Source of the DNA: Ramlibacter sp. Leaf400
GTDB lineage: Bacteria; Pseudomonadota; Gammaproteobacteria; Burkholderiales; Burkholderiaceae_C
Reading direction: 5' to 3'
DNA: 64,000 bases
NCBI RefSeq assembly: GCF_001424545.1
Contig: NZ_LMQL01000010.1
Span: forward strand, 486,673 to 550,672
Shown here: piece by piece, positions 30,901 through 39,437 of the stretch
Layout of the letters: each line of letters opens with the position of its first letter
How positions within the stretch are numbered: the first letter of the stretch is position 1
Made by a program: the position numbers and the translations under genes
The notes under the pieces: generated by a model
The model's input: the letters and a program-made list of their open reading frames with translations, nothing else
Told to the model about the DNA's origin: nothing
Database searches by the model: none

Positions 30901-33900
30901 GCGATGGCAAGGACTTCATCTTCACCGGCCAGGACTTCAGCGAAGTCTTCGCCGGCCGGGGCGACGACTTCGTCCTGGGCGGCAACGGTCCCGATGTCCT
31001 GATGGGCAATGAAGGCAACGACTGGATCGAAGGCGGCGAAGGCTTCGACAGCCTGTCCGGCGAGAACTCCGAACTGTTCTTCAACAGCCCGATCATCGGC
31101 CACGACGTGCTCAACGGCATGGGCAACGACACCGACTACGACGGCGAGTCCGGCGACGACATCATGGTCCAGGGCCCCGGCATCCAGCGCAGCAACGGCA
31201 TGTTCGGCTTCGACTGGGCGACCCACCAGGGCGACACGGTCGCCGCCAACTCGGACCTGGGCATCCCGATCTTCGTGACCCAGCCCGACTTCATCCTGCG
31301 CGACCGCTTCGATTCCGTCGAAGGCCTCTCCGGCTGGGTGCACGACGACATCCTGACCGGCGCCACCGTCCTTCGCGGCGGTGCCGCCGGCACCGAGGAC
31401 GGCGTGGCCGTTCCCCTGGACTCCAGCGACCTCAAAGCCGGCAACATCGGCCTGATCGACGGCTTCGCCGAGCTGCTGGGCATGACCGATGCCGAGGTCG
31501 ACGCCCTGGCCGACGACGTCTCCGTCATCGACGTCACGCAAGGCGCCACGGTCATCATCGGCGGCGGCGGCAGCGACACCATCACCGGCAACCTGGGCGA
31601 CGACATCATCGACGGGGACGCCTGGCTGGGCGTGCACATCGCGGTCGACATGCCGGAAGGCGGGGAGCCCGACTTCACCGTCAACAGCATGGAGGAGATC
31701 CGCGACCGGATGCTCACCCGCGAGATCAACCCGGCCCAGCTGAGCATCGTGCGGGAGATCCAGTTCGACAACGCGGCCGGCGACATCGACACCGCGGTCT
31801 ACAACGGCAGCTTCGAGGAGTACACGGTCACCAGCGACAACGGAGTCGTGACCGTGGCCCACACGACCCAGGCGGCAACGACGCTGATCAACGACGGCAG
31901 CGACACCCTGCGCAACATCGAGCAGCTGCAGTTCGCCGACCGGCTGGTGCAACTGGGACTGTCGATCAACTCGCCCTCCACCTTCTCGGTCGCCGAGAAC
32001 ACGCAGGCGGTCACCACCGTCACGCTGAACAACGCCGACCCGGCCGCGCTGTACCTGTTCTCCCTCGAAGGCGCCGACGCGGCCCTGTTCGACATCGACG
32101 CGCTGGACGGGATCATCTCCTTCGCCACGGCGCCCAACTTCGAGGCGGCGGCCGACGTGGGCGCGAACAACGTGTACGACGTGACGGTTCGGGTCACCGA
32201 CGGCGTGCTGTCGGCCAGCCAGGCCATCGCCGTCACCGTCACCAACGCCGATGACGCGGCCACCGGGACGGTGACCATCGCGACCTGGGCCACCACCGCG
32301 ACCGCGGCCACGCTGACGGCCGTGAGCACGGTGGCGGACGAAGACCTCCTGGGCCTGCCCCCGGCCTCGCAACCCCAGATGCAGTGGCAGAGCCAGCAGG
32401 CCGACGGCACCTGGGTGGACATCGCCGGCGCGACCGGCGCCACGATCACCGGCCAGTCCGGCGCGACCGAGCGCGTGGTCGTCCGGTACAACGACGGCTT
32501 CGGCGCCGCCGACGTGGTGGTCTCGGCCGAGACGGCCATCATCGGCACCTCCATCGGCGAGACGCTGACCGGCACGGTGGGCCGCGACATCATGCTCGGC
32601 CTGGGCGGCAACGACACGCTGCTCGCGGGCGCCGGCAACGACGTGCTCGACGGCGGCGTCGGAACGGACACCTACTCCCTGGCGGCGACCAACGCCGCGG
32701 CCACGGTCAACCTGACCACCAACACGTCCACCAGCGCGGCCACGGGCAGCGACGTGCTGGCCGGCATCGAGAACGTCATCGGCAGCCAGGCCGGCGACAC
32801 CATCACCGACGGCGCGGGATCGAACGCGCTGACCGGCGGCGGGGGGGCCGACACCTTCGTGATGACCAACGACGCCGCGCGCGACACAGTCAACGGCCTC
32901 GGCGGGAGCAACACGATCGACTACAGCGCCAACACCGCCGGCATCAACGTGACGCTGAACGAGGCCACCGCGGTCCAGGTGCTGGGCACCGGCACGGCGG
33001 GCACCACCACCGACCTGATCAGCAACATCGACAACGTCATCGGCGGCACCGGCAGCGACACCATCGTCGGCGACGGGTCGGCCAACACCCTGACCGGCAA
33101 CGGTGGGGCCGACACGCTGACCGGCAACGGTGGCGCCGACACGCTGCTCGGAGGGGCGGGTGCCGACACGCTGACCGGCGGCGCGGGCGTCGACGTCGTC
33201 AACGGCGGGGACGACAACGACATCCTGATGGCCAGCACCAACGACGGCAACGACCAGCTGATCGGCGGAGCGGGCACCGACCTGTACAACCTGTCGGCGA
33301 CGACCGCGGCGGCCACCGTGAACCTGACCACCAACACGTCGACCAGCGGCCAGACCGGCACCGACACGCTCAACGGCATCGAGAACGTCACCGGCAGCGC
33401 GGGCGGCGACACCATCACCGACGGCGTGGGCTCGAACGTGCTGACCGGCGGCGCCGGCGCCGACACCTTCGTCATGACCAACGACGGCGCACGCGACACC
33501 ATCAACGGCCTCGGCGGCAGCAACACGATCAACTACACCTCCAACACCGCCGGCATCAACGTGACGCTGAACGAGGCCACCGCGGTCCAGGTGCTGGGCA
33601 CCGGCACGGCGGGCACGACGACCGACCTGATCAGCAACATCGACAACGTCATCGGCGGCAGCGGCAACGACACCATCACGGGCGACACGTCGGTGAACAC
33701 GCTGACCGGCAACGGCGGGGCCGACACGCTCAGCGGCGGCGACAACAACGACGTGCTGACCGGCGGTGCCGGCAACGACACCCTGAACGGCGGGGCGGGC
33801 AACGACACCCTGGTGGCGACCGTCAACGACGGCAACGACTCGATCACCGGCGGCCTGGGCACCGACCTGTACGACCTTTCCGGGACCACGGCCGGCGCGA

Positions 33901-34790
33901 CGGTGAACCTGACCACCAACACGTCGACCAGCACCCAGACCGGCACCGACACGCTGAACGGCATCGAGAACGTCACCGGCAGCCAGGGTGGAGACACCAT
34001 GACCGACGGCGTGGGTTCGAACGTGCTGACCGGCGGTGCGGGCGCCGACACCTTCGTGATGACCAACGACCTGGCCCGTGACACGGTCAACGGCGCCGGC
34101 GGGACCAACACGATCAACTACAGCACCAATACCACCGGCATCAACGTGACGCTCAACGAGGCCACCGCGGCCGAAGTGCAGGGCACCGGGACGGCGGGAG
34201 TCAGCACCGACCTGATCAGCAACATCGACAACGTCGTGGGCGGCAGCGGCAACGACACCGTCAACGGTGACGGGTCGAACAACACCCTGACCGGCAACGG
34301 CGGCAACGACACGCTGTCGGGCAACGGGGGAGCGGACACGCTGGACGGCGGTGCCGGCCTCGACACGCTGAGCGGCGGGGCCGGGAACGACACGCTGACG
34401 GGTGGCGCGGGGCAGGACATCCTGACCGGCGGCACGGGCTCGGACGTCTTCGACTTCAACAACATCACGGAGATCCCGAACGAGGCACCGCTGCTGCGCG
34501 AACGCGTCATGGACTTCACGACCGGCACGGACGACCTGGACTTCAGCACGATCGACGCCAACGCCAACAACGGAACGGCGACGAACGACACCTTCCAGTT
34601 CAGCACCACGTCCGGTGACGGCTTCACGGCGCCCGCGCAGCTGCGCTACCACAACGAGGCCACCCCCGGGGTGGGGACGACCGGGTCCGTCATGCAGGTG
34701 AACGTGGGCGGCGCCAACGGCAACGTCACCGACGCCCAGGTGGCGCTGATCGGAGTCACCACGCTGGCGGCGGGCGACGTGATCCTGTAG
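27912..34790 (+). CDS. Giant secreted RTX protein with animal-type haem peroxidase domain
   Basis: A 2292-residue protein starting at the ATG preceded by CGGAGGAACC. Residues of about 100-850 are an animal-type haem peroxidase: FFDHGLDLL with candidate distal His175, NIGLTAIHSVFHAEHNRLVD with Glu434, and YRFGHSMLTETV with candidate proximal His551. The usual Arg of LREHNR is Ala here. RTX nonapeptides (GGxGxDxxx) occur at about 919-1060, around 1215-1238, and from about 1545 to 2180. A cadherin-like segment (SVAENTQAVTTVTLNN onward) lies near 1353-1455. The last 100 residues resemble a type I secretion C-terminus and end AAGDVIL. There is no N-terminal signal peptide. Three secretion genes follow. 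It is probably a calcium-folded extracellular peroxidase; its target is unknown. Confidence 0.9.
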   Translation: MATQYDFFVTLEDLMFILNQVKIAEATTNPDGTVNGDALRDAVNPLAPFGIRTVDGTWNSLLPGQQLYGSADTIMPRLTTGTLLPMYTTPAIPGTTIYMDAEPRIISNLIVDQTATNPAAVIAADDRAGESTFPGLETVQVSENGTLFIPNQSPDIGLSPPFNGIMTLFGQFFDHGLDLLTKGGGTVFVPLQEDDPLYVAGSQTNFMVLTRATTGDVGVDGIAGTADDGHINTTTPFVDQNQTYTSHPSHQVFLREYTTDASGQTVATGNLLEGQYGAANWTEVKAQAAELLGVQLTDADVFDVPLLATDRYGEFIRGENGYVQFVTAGGLVEADPTANGGLGSLVPEDAFRTSHAFLDDIAHDAAPSIFDADGNPLTTGDRTVQTADNDDVIGDDGDPLTYDDDLLGRHFVTGDGRGNENIGLTAIHSVFHAEHNRLVDQYKETLIADAIAKQDVTFLNEWLTTGLATTERTAAQWAALGAEVAATATWDGERLFQAGRFVTEMEYQHMVFEEFARAVAPTIDPFIFQNSADIDPAIVEEFANVVYRFGHSMLTETVARTDGDTMTDYDIGLIQAFLNPVEFNVAGGVSTAIADIMLGMSTQVGNEIDEFVTEALRNNLLGLPLDLATINMTRARETAMPTFNEAREQFYEMTGDSQYTPYTSWVDLAPHLKNPASVVNFIAAYGTHATITAATTLEEKRDAANMLVFGRADLDNDGNTTDPGETAAPTDRLAFLSGTGTYATEAGGVDNIDFWIGGLAEAKLEFGGMLGPTFNFVFEQQLEDLQNGDRFYYLSRTQGLNLLNELEANTFSKMVMRNSDLGEDGTTAHLPSLLFTTPSYVLEMDQANQRTGLLGPDGLTMNGDPTRGDDILDLLSPLVQRANAAAGYDARLDKDGDGTMEYDGLLSFNYDGGDHVVLGGTNQNDILLGGRGMDTVWGDAGNDYIDAGDESDQVHGGDGDDIIVDHGTVAGGADFLRGDNGNDVISGGTGNDLLFGGDGKDFIFTGQDFSEVFAGRGDDFVLGGNGPDVLMGNEGNDWIEGGEGFDSLSGENSELFFNSPIIGHDVLNGMGNDTDYDGESGDDIMVQGPGIQRSNGMFGFDWATHQGDTVAANSDLGIPIFVTQPDFILRDRFDSVEGLSGWVHDDILTGATVLRGGAAGTEDGVAVPLDSSDLKAGNIGLIDGFAELLGMTDAEVDALADDVSVIDVTQGATVIIGGGGSDTITGNLGDDIIDGDAWLGVHIAVDMPEGGEPDFTVNSMEEIRDRMLTREINPAQLSIVREIQFDNAAGDIDTAVYNGSFEEYTVTSDNGVVTVAHTTQAATTLINDGSDTLRNIEQLQFADRLVQLGLSINSPSTFSVAENTQAVTTVTLNNADPAALYLFSLEGADAALFDIDALDGIISFATAPNFEAAADVGANNVYDVTVRVTDGVLSASQAIAVTVTNADDAATGTVTIATWATTATAATLTAVSTVADEDLLGLPPASQPQMQWQSQQADGTWVDIAGATGATITGQSGATERVVVRYNDGFGAADVVVSAETAIIGTSIGETLTGTVGRDIMLGLGGNDTLLAGAGNDVLDGGVGTDTYSLAATNAAATVNLTTNTSTSAATGSDVLAGIENVIGSQAGDTITDGAGSNALTGGGGADTFVMTNDAARDTVNGLGGSNTIDYSANTAGINVTLNEATAVQVLGTGTAGTTTDLISNIDNVIGGTGSDTIVGDGSANTLTGNGGADTLTGNGGADTLLGGAGADTLTGGAGVDVVNGGDDNDILMASTNDGNDQLIGGAGTDLYNLSATTAAATVNLTTNTSTSGQTGTDTLNGIENVTGSAGGDTITDGVGSNVLTGGAGADTFVMTNDGARDTINGLGGSNTINYTSNTAGINVTLNEATAVQVLGTGTAGTTTDLISNIDNVIGGSGNDTITGDTSVNTLTGNGGADTLSGGDNNDVLTGGAGNDTLNGGAGNDTLVATVNDGNDSITGGLGTDLYDLSGTTAGATVNLTTNTSTSTQTGTDTLNGIENVTGSQGGDTMTDGVGSNVLTGGAGADTFVMTNDLARDTVNGAGGTNTINYSTNTTGINVTLNEATAAEVQGTGTAGVSTDLISNIDNVVGGSGNDTVNGDGSNNTLTGNGGNDTLSGNGGADTLDGGAGLDTLSGGAGNDTLTGGAGQDILTGGTGSDVFDFNNITEIPNEAPLLRERVMDFTTGTDDLDFSTIDANANNGTATNDTFQFSTTSGDGFTAPAQLRYHNEATPGVGTTGSVMQVNVGGANGNVTDAQVALIGVTTLAAGDVIL
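32670..34440 (+). repeat. Three tandem coding repeats of about 600 bp in the RTX protein gene
   Basis: Three nearly identical units begin near 32670, 33281 and 33866. Each encodes a TVNLTTNTSTS segment, GIENV.GS..GDT, LTGG.GADTFVMTND, GINVTLNEATA, and TTDLISNIDNV or STDLISNIDNV, followed by a variable number of RTX nonapeptides. Unit spacing is about 611 and 585 bp. DNA identity between units is high enough that unit number could change by recombination. Confidence 0.85.
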
Positions 34791-34831
34791 CAAGCCGCGC
34801 TTTTCCATCCCTGTTGTTCTGCCGTGGCAAC

Positions 34832-34851
34832 CCGGGCCCTCGACGGCCCGG
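34832..34851 (+). terminator. Stem-loop between the RTX gene and its secretion genes
   Basis: CCGGGCC pairs perfectly with GGCCCGG across the 6-base loop CTCGAC, 41 bases after the RTX stop codon. No T-run follows, so full Rho-independent termination is unlikely. It may act as a partial terminator or an mRNA end-stabilising hairpin that keeps transporter expression below that of the exported protein. Confidence 0.45.
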
Positions 34852-34884
34852 ACGCCCGGCCCCTTCGTCCCCGAGGAGTGACTC

Positions 34885-36660
34885 ATGCAGAAAACAGCAC
34901 CCGGCCAGCGCAAGAGCGAGATCGCCCTGGCGCTTTCGGAGTTCAAGGGCGCTTTCTGGACCGTCGCGTTCTTCAGCGCGGTGATCAACCTCACCGTGCT
35001 GGCCCCCTCCATCTACATGCTGCAGGTGTACGACCGCGTGCTGGCCAGCCGCAACCAGACCACCCTGCTGATGCTGACCGTGATGATCCTGGGCGCCCTG
35101 CTCTTCATGGGCGCGCTGGAGTTCGTGCGCAGCTTCGTCCTGGTGCGCGTGGGTGCCCAGCTGGACATGCGCCTGAACAAGCGCGTCTTCACCGCCACCT
35201 TCGAGCAGAACCTGAAGAAGCCGGGCACCAACGCCGGCCAGGCGCTGCAGGACCTGACGACCGTGCGCCAGTTCGTCACCGGCAACGGCCTGTTCGCCTT
35301 CTTCGACGCGCCCTGGTTCCCGCTGTACCTGGCGATCATCTTCTTCTTCAACGTCTACCTGGGCATGTTCGCCCTGTGCGGCGCCATCGTGCTCGTCGCC
35401 CTGGCCTGGCTGAACGAGTCGGCCACCCGCAAGCCGATGGCCGATGCGGCCGGCGTCTCGATCGCCGCCAACACCCAGGCGACCAACAACCTGCGCAACG
35501 CGGAGGTGATCGACGCGATGGGGATGCTGCCCAGCATGATGGGCCGCTGGTTCGCCCTGCACAGCCAGTTCCTGAACCTGCAGGCCCGCGCCAGCGAAAG
35601 GGCGGGCGCCATCACCTCCATGGCCAAGTCGGTGCGCATCGCGATGCAGTCCCTGGTCCTGGGCTTCGGCGCCCTGCTGGTGCTGGACGAGAAGATGACG
35701 GGCGGGATGATGATCGTGGCCTCCATCCTCATGGGCCGCACGCTCAACCCGGTCGAACAGCTGATCGGCGTGTGGCGCAACTGGGACGGCACGCGCACCG
35801 CCTGGTCGCGCCTGAACGACCTGCTGTCCACCAACCCCCTGCGCCGCACTGGCATGTCGCTGCCCGGGCCGGAAGGCCGGCTGTCGGTGGAGGGCGTGAC
35901 CGCCGGGCCGCCGGGCGCCACCGTGCCCACGATCCGCCAGCTCAATTTCTCCATCGTCCCCGGCGACGTGCTGGGCGTCATCGGGCCCAGCGGCGCGGGC
36001 AAGTCCACGCTGGCGCGGCTGCTGGTGGGCGTGTGGGCGTCGGCGGTGGGCACCGTGCGGCTGGACGGCGCCGACGTGTACCTGTGGAACAAGGACGAGC
36101 TCGGGCCTTCCGTCGGCTACATGCCGCAGGACGTGGAGCTGTTCGCCGGCACCATCGCCGAGAACATCGCCCGCTTCGCCGAGATCGATGCCGCGAAGGT
36201 GGTCGAGGCCGCCAAGCGCACCGGGGTGCACGAGATGATCCTGCAGTTCCCCATGGGCTACGAGACGCCGCTGGGCGACTGCGGGGCGGGCCTCTCGGGC
36301 GGCCAGAAGCAGCGGATCGCCCTGGCGCGCGCCATGTACGGCGACCCGTCCCTGCTGGTGCTCGACGAGCCGAACTCCAACCTCGACGACGTCGGCGAGC
36401 GCGCGCTCGTGGACGCCATCGTCGACCTGCGCAGCCGCGGCAAGACGCTGGTGCTGATCACCCAGCGCACCAGCGCCATCGGCGTGACCAACAAGCTGCT
36501 GGTGCTGCGCAATGGCGTCGGCGAGATGTTCGGCCCCACGGCCAAGGTCCTGACCGACCTGGCGACGGCCAAGGAAAAGAGCCAGGGGGCGCGCGTGAGC
36601 GCTGCCACGCCTGCTTCCGAGCTGGGCGCCACGCAGGCGCGTTCCATCCGAACCGAGTGA
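34885..36660 (+). CDS. Type I secretion ABC transporter (PrtD/AprD family)
   Basis: A 591-residue inner-membrane ABC exporter with fused membrane and ATPase parts. Hydrophobic segments occur at about residues 28-50, 60-80 and 150-180. The ATPase has Walker A GPSGAGKST, signature LSGGQKQRIALARAM, and Walker B LLVLDEPNSNLD. No N-terminal peptidase-like domain is present, as in the PrtD group that exports RTX and serralysin-type proteins. GAGGAG precedes the ATG. It is the first of three export genes placed directly after the RTX peroxidase gene. Confidence 0.92.
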   Translation: MQKTAPGQRKSEIALALSEFKGAFWTVAFFSAVINLTVLAPSIYMLQVYDRVLASRNQTTLLMLTVMILGALLFMGALEFVRSFVLVRVGAQLDMRLNKRVFTATFEQNLKKPGTNAGQALQDLTTVRQFVTGNGLFAFFDAPWFPLYLAIIFFFNVYLGMFALCGAIVLVALAWLNESATRKPMADAAGVSIAANTQATNNLRNAEVIDAMGMLPSMMGRWFALHSQFLNLQARASERAGAITSMAKSVRIAMQSLVLGFGALLVLDEKMTGGMMIVASILMGRTLNPVEQLIGVWRNWDGTRTAWSRLNDLLSTNPLRRTGMSLPGPEGRLSVEGVTAGPPGATVPTIRQLNFSIVPGDVLGVIGPSGAGKSTLARLLVGVWASAVGTVRLDGADVYLWNKDELGPSVGYMPQDVELFAGTIAENIARFAEIDAAKVVEAAKRTGVHEMILQFPMGYETPLGDCGAGLSGGQKQRIALARAMYGDPSLLVLDEPNSNLDDVGERALVDAIVDLRSRGKTLVLITQRTSAIGVTNKLLVLRNGVGEMFGPTAKVLTDLATAKEKSQGARVSAATPASELGATQARSIRTE

Positions 36661-36673
36661 AGAGGAGAGCACC

Positions 36674-38077
36674 ATGAACCAACCCTCGCGCAACGAAGTC
36701 GCGGTTTCGCCGGAGAACGCAGTCGGCCCGGTCGCCGGGTCCGCCCCGGCGACCACGCTCGCCCCGCTCTCCGGCCAGCTGGGCCCGCTGGTCAACATCG
36801 ATTCGCGCAAGCACGTCCGGCTGGGCTGGGCCGTCATCCTGGCCGGTGTCGGCGGCTTCGGCCTGTGGGCTTCGCTGGCGCCGCTGGACAAGGGCGTGCC
36901 CCTGACCGGCACCGTGACCGTCGCCACCAACAAGAAGCAGGTGCAGCACCAGGTGGGCGGCACGGTCGACGCCATCCTGGTGCGCGAAGGCGACGTGGTG
37001 AAGGCCGGCGACCCGCTGGTGCGCATGAACGGGGTGCAGGCCCGCTCCACCGCCGAATCGGTGCGCGTGCAGTACTTCAACGCGCGGGCCGCCGAGGCGC
37101 GGCTGGTCGCCGAGCGCGATGGCAAGAGCACCATCGTGTTCCCCGAAGAACTGGAAAAACTCCAGAAGGACTCGCGGGTGGCCGCCATGATGCGGCTGCA
37201 GCAGCAGCTGATCTCCTCGCGCCAGTCGGCCATCCGCATTGAGCTGGCGGGCCTGGACGAGAACGTGATGGGCCTGACCCTGCAGAACCGGGGACTGGAG
37301 GAAGCGCGCCAGGGCAAGCGCGAGCAGCTGGTCTACCTGAAGGAGCAGCTGGACGGCATGCGCGACCTGGCCGCTGAAGGCTACGTGGCGCGCAACAAGC
37401 TCTTGGAGCTGGAGCGGCTGTACGCGCAGATCAACACCTCTATCGCGGAGGACACCGGCAGCATCGGCCGCGGCGCGCGGCAGATCTCCGAGATCCGGCT
37501 GCGCCGCCTGCAAAAGCAGCAGGAGTACCAGAAGGAGGTGCGCACCCAGCTGTCGGAGGCGCAGAAGGACGCCGAGGCGATGATGAACAAGCTGGCCAGC
37601 CTGGACCACGAGGTGGGCAACACCATCGTGCGCGCGCCGGTGGACGGCACCGTGGTGGGCATGAACGTGTTCACCCACGGCGGCGTGGTGCCCGCGGGCT
37701 ACCGGATGATGGACATCGTGCCCAGCGACGATCCGCTGATCGTGGACGGCCAGCTGCCGGTGCACCTGATCGACAAGGTGAACCCGAACCTGAAGGTGGA
37801 CCTGATCTTCTCCGCCTTCAACCAGACGATGACGCCGCACATCCCCGGCATCGTCACCCACGTGTCGGCCGACCGGATCGTCGACGAGAAGACCGGCCAG
37901 CCCTACTACCAGCTCAAGGCCAAGGTGGCGCCCGAGGGCCTGAGGATGGTCTCGCAGTTGCAGGTGCGCCCCGGGATGCCGGTGGACATGTTCATCAAGA
38001 CCGGCGAGCGGACCATGATGAACTACCTGCTCAAGCCGATGCTCGACAACGCCAAGATGGCGTTGAAGGAGGACTGA
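36674..38077 (+). CDS. Type I secretion periplasmic adaptor, HlyD/PrtE family
   Basis: A 467-residue membrane fusion protein. One transmembrane segment (LGWAVILAGVGGFGLWASLA, about residues 53-72) anchors it. GTVTVATNKKQVQHQVGGTVDAILVREGDVVKAGD is the lipoyl-like half-motif, then a long helical hairpin, then the second half NTIVRAPVDGTVVGM, and the family C-terminus MVSQLQVRPGMPVDMFIKTGERTMMNYLLKP. AGAGGAG precedes the start, and the gene follows the ABC transporter by 13 bp. It should bridge that transporter to the TolC-like channel encoded next. Confidence 0.92.
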   Translation: MNQPSRNEVAVSPENAVGPVAGSAPATTLAPLSGQLGPLVNIDSRKHVRLGWAVILAGVGGFGLWASLAPLDKGVPLTGTVTVATNKKQVQHQVGGTVDAILVREGDVVKAGDPLVRMNGVQARSTAESVRVQYFNARAAEARLVAERDGKSTIVFPEELEKLQKDSRVAAMMRLQQQLISSRQSAIRIELAGLDENVMGLTLQNRGLEEARQGKREQLVYLKEQLDGMRDLAAEGYVARNKLLELERLYAQINTSIAEDTGSIGRGARQISEIRLRRLQKQQEYQKEVRTQLSEAQKDAEAMMNKLASLDHEVGNTIVRAPVDGTVVGMNVFTHGGVVPAGYRMMDIVPSDDPLIVDGQLPVHLIDKVNPNLKVDLIFSAFNQTMTPHIPGIVTHVSADRIVDEKTGQPYYQLKAKVAPEGLRMVSQLQVRPGMPVDMFIKTGERTMMNYLLKPMLDNAKMALKED

Positions 38078-38078
38078 C

Positions 38079-39437
38079 ATGAGCTCCTCCAGAAGAAGAA
38101 GCTTGAGGCTGGCCGCGGCCGCGGCCCTGCTGGCGGCGGCCGCGGCGCCGGCCTTCGCCCTCAGCCTGATCGAAGCCTACGAGCTCGCCGTCAAGAACGA
38201 CCCGACCTACCGCGCCGCGCAGTTCGAGAACGAGGCCGCCCAGCAGTTCGCGGTGCTGGGCCGGTCCAACCTGCTGCCCAACGTCGCGGCCACCTACTCG
38301 CCCTCGCGCAACCGGGCCGACGTGACCAACACGGCGGTGGCCGGGGGCGCGACCGACGAGCGGCGCTACAGCGCGCTGTCGGCGGCGCTGCAGCTGCGGC
38401 AGCCGCTGTTCCATCCCGAGGGCATGGCGCGCTACCGCCAGGGCGTGGCCCAGACCCGCGGCAGCGACGCGCAGTTCGCGGCGCGCGGCCAGGAGCTGAT
38501 GGTGCGGCTGGCCTCGGCCTACACCTTCGCCAAGTACGCGGAGGACCAGCTCGCGCTGGCCGTCGCGCAGCGCGAGGCGCTGGCCGAGCAGCGGCTGACC
38601 AACCAGCGCCTGTTCCTGCGCGGCGAAGGCACCCGCACCGACGTGCTGGAGACCCAGGCCCGGTTCGACCTGGCCGTCGCGCAGGTCCTGGAAGCCAACG
38701 ACAGCGTGACCAACGCGCGCAATGCGCTGTCCGCCATGATCGGACGCGACGTGACGCGCCTGGACGCGCTCACCGACGACTTCGCCATCCGGCAGCTGGT
38801 GCCGGGCAACTTCGAGGACTGGCGCGGCCTGGCCCTGTCGAGCAACCCGGAGCTGCTGGCACGCCGGCACGCGGTCGACGTCGCGCTGGAGGAAGCCAAC
38901 CGCCACCGCGCCGGCCACCTGCCCCGGCTGGACCTGGTGGCCAGCCTCGGCCGCACCGACTCGGACACCATCAACAGCTTCAACCAGAAGGCCACGGTCC
39001 GCAGCGTCGGGGTCCAGCTCACCGTGCCCATCTACTCCGGCGGCGCGGTCACGGCGGCGGCGGCGCAGGCCCAGTCGAATGCCGAGCGCATCCAGGCCGA
39101 ACTCGACGCCGCAACCGCCGAAACCATGGTGGAGCTGCGCAAGCAGTTCGACCTGACCACGAGCAGCGCGGCCCGCCACGACGCCGCACGCGCCGCGCTC
39201 GATTCCGCGCTGCTGCTGGTGGAAGCCACCCGGCGCAGCGTCGCGGGCGGCCAGCGCATCAACCTGGACGTGCTGCAGGCCCAGCAGCAGCTCTTCGACG
39301 CCCGGCGCACCCTCGCCCAGGCCCGCTACAACCACCTGCTGAGCGTGCTGCGCCTGCGGCTGGCCGCCGGCGTGCTGCAACTGCAGGACCTGGTGGAGAT
39401 GGCCCGCTACTTCAAGACCACTGGGACAGGCGGGTGA
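38079..39437 (+). CDS. TolC family outer-membrane channel for type I secretion
   Basis: A 452-residue outer-membrane efflux protein with a Sec signal peptide (LAAAAALLAAAAAPAFA). The mature part starts LSLIEAYELAVKNDPTYRAAQFENEAA, the usual TolC first repeat, with VPIYSGGAVTAAAAQAQSNAE at the start of the second repeat. GGAGG overlaps the adaptor stop codon, with only one base between the genes. It completes the three-part export machine for the RTX peroxidase. Its stop overlaps the GTG start of the next regulator gene. Confidence 0.92.
   Translation: MSSSRRRSLRLAAAAALLAAAAAPAFALSLIEAYELAVKNDPTYRAAQFENEAAQQFAVLGRSNLLPNVAATYSPSRNRADVTNTAVAGGATDERRYSALSAALQLRQPLFHPEGMARYRQGVAQTRGSDAQFAARGQELMVRLASAYTFAKYAEDQLALAVAQREALAEQRLTNQRLFLRGEGTRTDVLETQARFDLAVAQVLEANDSVTNARNALSAMIGRDVTRLDALTDDFAIRQLVPGNFEDWRGLALSSNPELLARRHAVDVALEEANRHRAGHLPRLDLVASLGRTDSDTINSFNQKATVRSVGVQLTVPIYSGGAVTAAAAQAQSNAERIQAELDAATAETMVELRKQFDLTTSSAARHDAARAALDSALLLVEATRRSVAGGQRINLDVLQAQQQLFDARRTLAQARYNHLLSVLRLRLAAGVLQLQDLVEMARYFKTTGTGG

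Noticed and set aside
32670..34440. Possible CRISPR-like or satellite array
   Set aside because: Unit length is about 600 bp and units are in frame coding for RTX and linker segments, so it is a protein repeat.
27750..35012. A 2420-codon open frame on the - strand opposite the RTX peroxidase gene
   Set aside because: Its translation is made of His/Val/Asp/Gln/Gly-rich runs without motifs. It is the expected shadow of a GC-rich repetitive gene; the + strand has a ribosome site, domains and export genes.
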